Shown in pieces: positions 59,389 to 64,000 of a DNA stretch of 64,000 bases (position 1 is the first letter of the stretch; every line of letters begins with the position of its first letter). The DNA comes from Streptomyces sp. 2114.4 (GTDB taxonomy: Bacteria > Actinomycetota > Actinomycetes > Streptomycetales > Streptomycetaceae): the NCBI RefSeq assembly GCF_900187385.1, contig NZ_FYEY01000001.1, positions 6,448,001 to 6,512,000 of the forward strand. The letters are read 5' to 3'. The notes beneath the pieces are model-generated. The model had not been told where the DNA came from, searched no databases, and was given only the letters and a program-made list of their open reading frames with translations. The translations under genes were made by a program, and so were the position numbers.

Positions 59389-60861
59389 TCAGTCCTCGCG
59401 CAGTTCGCGGACCCTGGCCTCGACGCGCGCGCCGTAGTCCGGGTCGGCGGCGTGGAAGTGAGCCAGGTTCTTCTCGATCACGTCGTCGCGGCTGACCTGG
59501 GAGAGGCCGCCGGCGATGTTGTCGACCAGACGGGTCTTCTCGTCCTGTGACATCAGGCGGTAGAGCTCGCCGGCCTGGAAGAAGTCGTCGTCCTTGGTGT
59601 GCGCCGGTGCCTCGTGGGTGCCGGTGTGGCCGGAGACGGCGAGCGGGGCGGAGAGCGGCTGGTCCGTCTGGACCGGGCCGCCGTAGGAGTTCGGCTCGTA
59701 GTTCTTGGCGTGCCGGTCGTAGCGGTGGGTGGCCATCAGGCCGTCCCGGCCGTAGTTGTGGGCCTCGGTCGCCTTGGGGGCGTTGACCGGCAGCTGGGTG
59801 TGGTTGACGCCCAGGCGGTAGCGGTGCGCGTCGGCGTAGGCGAAGAGCCGGCCCTGGAGCATCTTGTCCGGGGACGGGCCGATGCCGGGCACGAAGTTGT
59901 TCGGCGAGAAGGCCGACTGCTCGACCTCGGCGAAGACGTTGTCGGGGTTGCGGTCCAGGACCAGGCGGCCCACCCGCTGCAGCGGGTAGTCGCTGTGCGG
60001 CCACACCTTCGTCAGGTCGAACGGGTTGAAGCGGTAGTTCGCCGCCTCGGCCGCCGGCATGATCTGTACGTACAGCGTCCAGGAGGGGTAGACGCCCCGC
60101 TCGATGGACTGCAGCAGATCGGTCTGGTGGCTGTTCGGGTCCTTGCCGGACAGCTCGGCGCCCTGCTCGGCGTCCAGGCAGCGGATGCCCTGGTTCGTCT
60201 TGAAGTGGTACTTGACGAAGAAGGCCTCGCCCTCGGCGTTCGTCCACTGGTAGGTGTGCGAGCCGTAGCCGTTCATGTGGCGGTAGGAGGCCGGGATGCC
60301 GCGGTCGCCCATCAGCCAGGTGACCTGATGGGTCGCCTCCGGGGAGTGCGCCCAGAAGTCCCAGACGTTGTCCGGCTCCTGCTTGCCGGTGAAGGGGTCG
60401 CGCTTCTGGGAGTGGATGAAGTCGGGGAACTTGACCGGGTCCTTGATGAAGAACACCGGGGTGTTGTTGCCGACGAGGTCGTAATTGCCCTCTTCGGTAT
60501 AGAACTTGAGGGCGAAGCCACGCGGGTCACGCGCCGCGTCCGGGCCGCCGAGGCTGTCGGCGACGGTCGAGAAGCGGATGAAGGTCTCGGTGCGCTTGCC
60601 GACGGTGCCCAGGAAGTCGGCACGGGTGAAGCCGGTGACGTCGTCGGTCACCTCGAAGTAGCCGTACGCGCCGGAGCCACGGGCATGCACGACGCGCTCC
60701 GGGATGCGCTCGCGGTTGAAGCGGGCGAGCTTCTCCAGCAGGTGCTGGTCCTGGAGGAGGATCGGGCCGCCGGCGCCTGCGGTGGCGGAGTTCTGGTTGT
60801 CGGCGACGGGGGCGCCAGCCTCCGTAGTGAGAAAGCGCGCCGTCAGCGTGGGCTTCGACAT
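59389..60861 (-). CDS. katA: Monofunctional heme catalase (small-subunit, clade 3)
   Basis: A 490-aa cytosolic enzyme that splits H2O2. VVHARGSGAYG carries the catalytic His (near residue 57), NNTPVFFIKDPVKFPDFIHS is the conserved central block with the catalytic Asn-region, and RLFAYADAHRYRLG holds the heme-ligand Tyr. Length and the FNRERIPERVVHARG signature fit clade 3. ATG 60861 has GGAAGG upstream; the longer upstream frame is not used. It neighbours ureide-glyoxylate genes, and its promoter shares an operator with the OHCU decarboxylase gene, suggesting it removes H2O2 from uricase. Confidence 0.95.
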   Translation of the reverse strand: MSKPTLTARFLTTEAGAPVADNQNSATAGAGGPILLQDQHLLEKLARFNRERIPERVVHARGSGAYGYFEVTDDVTGFTRADFLGTVGKRTETFIRFSTVADSLGGPDAARDPRGFALKFYTEEGNYDLVGNNTPVFFIKDPVKFPDFIHSQKRDPFTGKQEPDNVWDFWAHSPEATHQVTWLMGDRGIPASYRHMNGYGSHTYQWTNAEGEAFFVKYHFKTNQGIRCLDAEQGAELSGKDPNSHQTDLLQSIERGVYPSWTLYVQIMPAAEAANYRFNPFDLTKVWPHSDYPLQRVGRLVLDRNPDNVFAEVEQSAFSPNNFVPGIGPSPDKMLQGRLFAYADAHRYRLGVNHTQLPVNAPKATEAHNYGRDGLMATHRYDRHAKNYEPNSYGGPVQTDQPLSAPLAVSGHTGTHEAPAHTKDDDFFQAGELYRLMSQDEKTRLVDNIAGGLSQVSRDDVIEKNLAHFHAADPDYGARVEARVRELRED

Positions 60862-60930
60862 GGTGACCTTCCGTACGAGAGCGCGGAAGTTGGCTTCCGC
60901 GTGTCGGAGCGTAAGAAGCGCTACGACCAA

Positions 60931-60950
60931 ACGTCAACAGTTTGTTGAAA
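60931..60950 (-). promoter_or_regulatory. Operator overlapping the catalase -35 (TCAACA-N3-TGTTGA)
   Basis: The minus strand reads TTTCAACAAACTGTTGACGT. Its core 60934-60948 is a perfect 6-3-6 palindrome. TTGACG at 60937-60932 looks like a -35 box, with TACGCT 18 nt downstream as -10. The site is 72 bp before the start codon. A copy differing at one base lies upstream of the gene at 63868. Confidence 0.8.
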
Positions 60951-61104
60951 CAAAGCTGAGAGGTGTCCGGGGGTGTTCCGGGCGGCGGTCACGCCTGGGC
61001 GCGACAGGACAAGTGTCGGCGCGGCCGCCGCCCGGAAGGCGGAGGGGACTTGCTGAAGGTCCCGTGGGAAGGGGCCGGATCGAGCCCCCCCGGGCGCACT
61101 CGTG

Positions 61105-61129
61105 CACGGGGCCGGGTCCGGGCCCCGTG
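61105..61129 (-). terminator. Terminator of the hyi-glxR unit
   Basis: CACGGGGCC (61105-61113) pairs with GGCCCCGTG (61121-61129), 7-nt loop, three bases after the stop codon at 61133 on the minus strand. The rest of 60862-61132 holds the catalase promoter. Confidence 0.7.
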
Positions 61130-61132
61130 GGC

Positions 61133-62029
61133 TCAGTGCGCGACGGGGTGCCCGGAGAGGCGTTCGACGCCGCGGAGGAGGGCGGAGTGGTCGAGACCGC
61201 CGTCGCCCTGGGCGCGCAGCGAGGCGACGAGGGAGGCGACGAGGGTGCCGACGGGCAGCGCGGCGCCGACGGTGCGGGCGGCGTCGGTGACGATGCCCAT
61301 GTCCTTGTGGTGGAGGTCGATGCGGAAGCCGGGGGGAAAGTCGCGGTTCTTGAAGTTGTCCTTCTTGCGGGCCAGGACGGTGGAGCCGGCCAGGCCGCCG
61401 CCCAGGACGTCGAGGGCCGCGGTGAGGTCGACGCCGGACTTCTCGAGGAAGACGACGGCTTCGGCGCAGGCCTGGATGTTGATGGCGACGATCAGCTGGT
61501 TGGCGGCCTTGACGGTCTGGCCGGCGCCGTGGGGGCCGCAGTGGACGATGGTCTTGCCGAGGGCTTCCAGCAGGGGGCGGGCGGCGTCGAAGTCGGCCCG
61601 GTCGCCGCCGGCCATGATGGACAGGACGGCTTCGATGGCGCCGGCTTCGCCGCCGGAGACGGGCGCGTCCAGCACACGGATGCCCTTGTCGGCGGCGGCG
61701 TGGGCCAGGTCGATGGAGGTCTGCGGGGTGATCGAGGACATGTCGATCAGCAGGGCGCCGCGCCGGGCGTTTTCCAGGATGCCGCCGGGGCCGTAGGCGA
61801 TGGCTTCGACCTGGGGGGAGGCCGGGACCATGGTGATGATGACGTCGGCATCGGTGACGGCTTCGGCCAGGGAGGCGGCTGCGGTGCCGCCGGCCGCCGC
61901 GAGGCGCTGGAGTTTGTCGGCTTCGAGGGTGTAGCCGGTGACCTGGTAGCCGGCCTTGATCAGGTTTTCGGCCATGGGGGAGCCCATGATGCCGAGACCG
62001 ATCCACGCGATCTTGGGCAGGTTGCTCAT
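61133..62029 (-). CDS. glxR: Tartronate semialdehyde reductase (2-hydroxy-3-oxopropionate reductase)
   Basis: A 298-aa beta-hydroxyacid dehydrogenase. WIGLGIMGSPMAENL is the NAD(P) loop, DAPVSGGEAGA the substrate loop, and GAGQTVKAANQL holds the catalytic Lys (near 170). It reduces tartronate semialdehyde to D-glycerate in the glyoxylate arm of allantoin use. It follows hydroxypyruvate isomerase by 40 bp on the same strand, the usual hyi-glxR order. Confidence 0.9.
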   Translation of the reverse strand: MSNLPKIAWIGLGIMGSPMAENLIKAGYQVTGYTLEADKLQRLAAAGGTAAASLAEAVTDADVIITMVPASPQVEAIAYGPGGILENARRGALLIDMSSITPQTSIDLAHAAADKGIRVLDAPVSGGEAGAIEAVLSIMAGGDRADFDAARPLLEALGKTIVHCGPHGAGQTVKAANQLIVAINIQACAEAVVFLEKSGVDLTAALDVLGGGLAGSTVLARKKDNFKNRDFPPGFRIDLHHKDMGIVTDAARTVGAALPVGTLVASLVASLRAQGDGGLDHSALLRGVERLSGHPVAH

Positions 62030-62069
62030 CGGGAGGCCTCTTTCACGGTTTTCGCGGTGCTGGAAGTCG

Positions 62070-62912
62070 TCAGGAGCGGGCCGCACGCAGCGGGGCGGGG
62101 AGCCATGCGAAGGCGCCTGCGCCGGTTCCGTCGCCGGGCTTGTACTCCAGGCCGGTCCAGCCCTGGTAGCCGGCCTTCTTGAGGCGGCCGAGCAGGTCGG
62201 CGAAGTCGAGATCGCCGGTGCCGGGGGCGCCGCGGCCGGGGTTGTCGGCGATCTGCACATGGGCGGTCTTGGGCGTGTAGCGGTCGATGACCTCGTCCAG
62301 GTCCTCGCCGTTCATCGACAGGTGGTAGAGGTCCATCAGGAAGCGGGTGTTGTCCAGGCCGGTGGCCGCGTTCACCGCGTCCACCACCTCGATGGCCTTC
62401 GGTGCGCTGACGATCGGGCAGTGCGGCGACTCCGGCGCGTTCAGCGCCTCGATCAGCACCGTGCCGCCCACCTCCGCGACCGCCCGCGCGGCGAACGCCA
62501 GGTTCTCCAGTGCCAGCGCGTCCTGCTCGGCGGCCGGCACCCCCGCCACCCGGTTGCCGTAGAGGGCGTTGAAGGACGTGCAGCCCAGCGAACGGCCGAA
62601 CTCCACCGCCACCGGCACATTCGCCCGGAACTTCTCCGACTCCTCGCCCGGGACCGACAGGGCTCCGCGGTCCGGGCCCGGCAGCTGTCCGGCGTAGAAG
62701 TTCAGTCCCACCAGCCGCGTCCCGGCATCCGTCAGCGCGGTGCGCAGCTCCGCCAGCTCCGCCGGCTCCGGCACCGGGGCGTCCACCCACGGCCACCACA
62801 GCTCCACCGCCGTGAAGCCCGCCGCCCGCGCGGCCGCCGGCCGCTCCAGCAACGGAAGCTCGGTGAACAGGATCGACAGATTGACGTCGAAGCGCGTGTC
62901 CGTGAAACCCAT
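62070..62912 (-). CDS. hyi: Hydroxypyruvate isomerase (TIM-barrel)
   Basis: A 280-aa xylose-isomerase-like TIM barrel. FDVNLSILFTELPLLERPAA is the family start, TVLIEALN and GLEYKP carry the two catalytic/metal Glu residues, and LMDLYHLSMNGEDL the central metal site. It interconverts hydroxypyruvate and tartronate semialdehyde. ATG 62912 is the family start. The divergent small gene at 63050 shares its 137-bp promoter region, which contains TGGAA direct repeats (62939 and 62960) 21 bp apart. Confidence 0.9.
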   Translation of the reverse strand: MGFTDTRFDVNLSILFTELPLLERPAAARAAGFTAVELWWPWVDAPVPEPAELAELRTALTDAGTRLVGLNFYAGQLPGPDRGALSVPGEESEKFRANVPVAVEFGRSLGCTSFNALYGNRVAGVPAAEQDALALENLAFAARAVAEVGGTVLIEALNAPESPHCPIVSAPKAIEVVDAVNAATGLDNTRFLMDLYHLSMNGEDLDEVIDRYTPKTAHVQIADNPGRGAPGTGDLDFADLLGRLKKAGYQGWTGLEYKPGDGTGAGAFAWLPAPLRAARS

Positions 62913-63049
62913 CAGGCCCGGCACTCCCTTCCGGATAGTGGAACTGTTTTTCTGCTTATTGGAAGACTGCCTGGCGGGCTCGAAGGCTGTCAAGGGGGCC
63001 CCGGAGCAATTTCTGGTGGCCGGGCGCTCCCGCGCGTAGGTTGAGCGGC

Positions 63050-63319
63050 GTGCGATTGAGAGTGGAGTTCACGACGGAACCGTTCGACCTGGACGAGGCG
63101 CCGGCGCATGCGGTGGTGGCGCGGGACGTCGTCACGGGTGCCGGGCTGGACGCCGTCGATGTCGGCCCCTTCGGCAATACGGCGGAGGGCGAGGCCGAGC
63201 AGGTGCTCGGTGCCGTGGCCGCCCTGCTGCGGGAATCGCTGCAGGCGGGCGCCACCCGGGTCTCCCTGCAGGTCAATGTGATCCAGGGCGCCGGTCAGGG
63301 CGCGGGGGAGGCGACGTGA
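63050..63319 (+). CDS. Small DUF77/thiamine-binding-like protein
   Basis: An 89-aa ferredoxin-like-fold protein. RLRVEFTTEPFDLDEAPAHA, VDVGPFGNTAEGEAEQVLGA and ATRVSLQVNVI fit the MTH1187/YkoF-type family often named thiamine-binding. GTG 63050 has AGG upstream; ORF extension to 63041 is possible. It overlaps the next start by 4 bp, so the two are co-translated. Position between ureide genes is conserved in my memory of Streptomyces, but its role there is unknown. Confidence 0.7.
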   Translation: MRLRVEFTTEPFDLDEAPAHAVVARDVVTGAGLDAVDVGPFGNTAEGEAEQVLGAVAALLRESLQAGATRVSLQVNVIQGAGQGAGEAT

Positions 63320-63696
63320 CGGAGCCCGCTGACCACCCGTTCGTCCAGGCGGTCAAGCCGCTGGTCGACGCGATGGGTGGACAGATGCTCGCGCCGGACC
63401 AGGCGCAGGGCGATGATGTCGTGCTGACCTGGGAGGGGCAGGACCGGGTGGCCGTACGGCTCCCGCATCTGTCGGACTCGCTCGACCACATCCTCGCCGA
63501 GCTCCAGCGCCGGCACGGCATGCCGCTGGCGGAGCTGGACCGTAAGACCAAGCAGTCGGTGGTGCGGATACTCGAGTCCCGCGGGGCCTTCTCGGTCCGT
63601 CACGGGGTGGAGACCGTCGCCACCGCCCTCGGCGTCAGCCGCTTCACCGTTTACAACTACCTGAACAGGGACAACCCCGCGAAGGGCGCCGACTGA
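63316..63696 (+). CDS. YheO/TyrR-type HTH regulator-like protein
   Basis: A 126-aa protein. The N-terminal ~75 residues form a small alpha/beta domain (FVQAVKPLVDAMGGQMLAPD, then LHPL-like PHLSDSLDHILAEL). The C-terminus is an HTH of the YheO type: SVRHGVETVATALGVSRFTV then YNYLNRDN. It is fused in translation to the DUF77 gene (GTGA overlap). It is a candidate local regulator, but lacks the PAS-like domain of full YheO proteins. Confidence 0.7.
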   Translation: MTEPADHPFVQAVKPLVDAMGGQMLAPDQAQGDDVVLTWEGQDRVAVRLPHLSDSLDHILAELQRRHGMPLAELDRKTKQSVVRILESRGAFSVRHGVETVATALGVSRFTVYNYLNRDNPAKGAD

Positions 63697-63777
63697 GGGC
63701 GAAGCGGACCGAGATCCGCACCGGCCGCCGGAATCGTCGCCCGGAATCACCGGACGGCGGCATTTGCGCCGCCGAGT

Positions 63778-63797
63778 TTTCAACAAAGTGTTGACGT
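63778..63797 (+). promoter_or_regulatory. Operator overlapping the OHCU decarboxylase -35 (TCAACA-N3-TGTTGA)
   Basis: TTTCAACAAAGTGTTGACGT; core 63780-63794 is a perfect 6-3-6 palindrome. TTGACG (63791-63796) looks like the -35 box, and TAGCTG 18 nt downstream a weak -10. It is 73 bp before GTG 63868, as at the catalase gene. Confidence 0.8.
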
Positions 63798-63867
63798 GCT
63801 GTTGCCAGGGGTCTTAGCTGTTTCCAGCCAAGCAGAGCTGTCCAGCACCAGGCCACGGAGGCTTCCC

Positions 63868-64000
63868 GTGTCTACGCGTTCACCACGCTCGACGGGGGAC
63901 ACCCCCGAGCCCACGCCGGGCCTCACCCGGTTCAACACCGCCGACGACCAGGCGGCCCTGGCCGCACTGCACGAGGTGTGTGCCAGCCGGGCTTGGGGCG
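63868..64000 (+). CDS. OHCU decarboxylase, 3' end outside window
   Basis: Only 44 codons are visible. After a polar N-terminus the sequence GLTRFNTADDQAALAALHEV then CASRAWG matches the start of 2-oxo-4-hydroxy-4-carboxy-5-ureidoimidazoline decarboxylases, which complete conversion of urate to S-allantoin after uricase and HIU hydrolase. GTG 63868 has GGAGG 8 nt upstream. Its operator is shared with the catalase gene; uricase and HIU hydrolase are expected just beyond the window. Confidence 0.8.
   Translation, partial: MSTRSPRSTGDTPEPTPGLTRFNTADDQAALAALHEVCASRAWG

Overview
The window looks like a Streptomyces (or close actinomycete) chromosome segment. It is very GC-rich with strong third-position G/C bias, many GTG starts, a SARP regulator, a PucR-controlled xanthine dehydrogenase locus, ESX-type secreted-protein genes, and an actinobacterial purine/ureide degradation region. 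No rRNA, tRNA, CRISPR array, integrase or transposase gene was recognised. All assignments come from reading the sequence; no database search was run.

Region 1 (1-28.2 kb) is a nonribosomal peptide cluster. It holds a 5'-truncated methyltransferase, a SARP/NB-ARC regulator, and three large NRPS genes on the minus strand read in the order 25362->17095, 17046->9202 and 9202->3524. Their domain order is A-T-C-A-T-C-A-T / C-A-T-C-A-T-E / C-T-C-A-T-TE: seven carrier modules but only six adenylation domains. Upstream on the same strand lies an FhuF-type ferric reductase preceded by a near-consensus DtxR/DmdR iron box, suggesting that iron controls the line. By-eye specificity codes give Asn for module 2 and Phe for modules 3 and 5 (module 5 epimerised). 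The two Phe domains sit in near-identical 1,282-bp copies. A GntR/FCD regulator and a small methyltransferase follow.

Region 2 (28.2-31.2 kb) has a TetR/SDR divergent pair with an inverted-repeat operator, and a TPR-like protein.

Region 3 (31.3-40.4 kb) is a purine oxidation locus: a PucR regulator diverges from the three xanthine dehydrogenase subunits, an AzgA-type purine permease and an XdhC/CoxI maturation protein. A 158-bp IS5-type MITE sits exactly at the stop codon of the large subunit.

Region 4 (40.5-50 kb) is mixed: Eis-like and RimJ-like acetyltransferases, a DHFR/RibD-like reductase, a LysR regulator with a 4-OT-type tautomerase, a GAF-LuxR regulator and two acyl-CoA synthetases.

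Region 5 (50-58.9 kb) is accessory. It holds two decayed genes, a three-gene EspC/WXG/DUF3137-like operon, a GntR (UTRA) regulator with repeated AGTGGC-N4-GCCACT operators around itself, a DUF1152 gene, a small Cys-rich protein with a TTA codon and an anti-sigma-type ATPase. YjbR, methyltransferase, GNAT and Mrr-like genes follow.

Region 6 (59.4-64 kb) belongs to the uric acid/allantoin/glyoxylate route: catalase, tartronate semialdehyde reductase, hydroxypyruvate isomerase, a DUF77/HTH gene pair and the start of OHCU decarboxylase. The catalase and OHCU decarboxylase promoters carry the same operator at the same distance from their start codons. This links peroxide removal, needed because uricase makes H2O2, to ureide breakdown.
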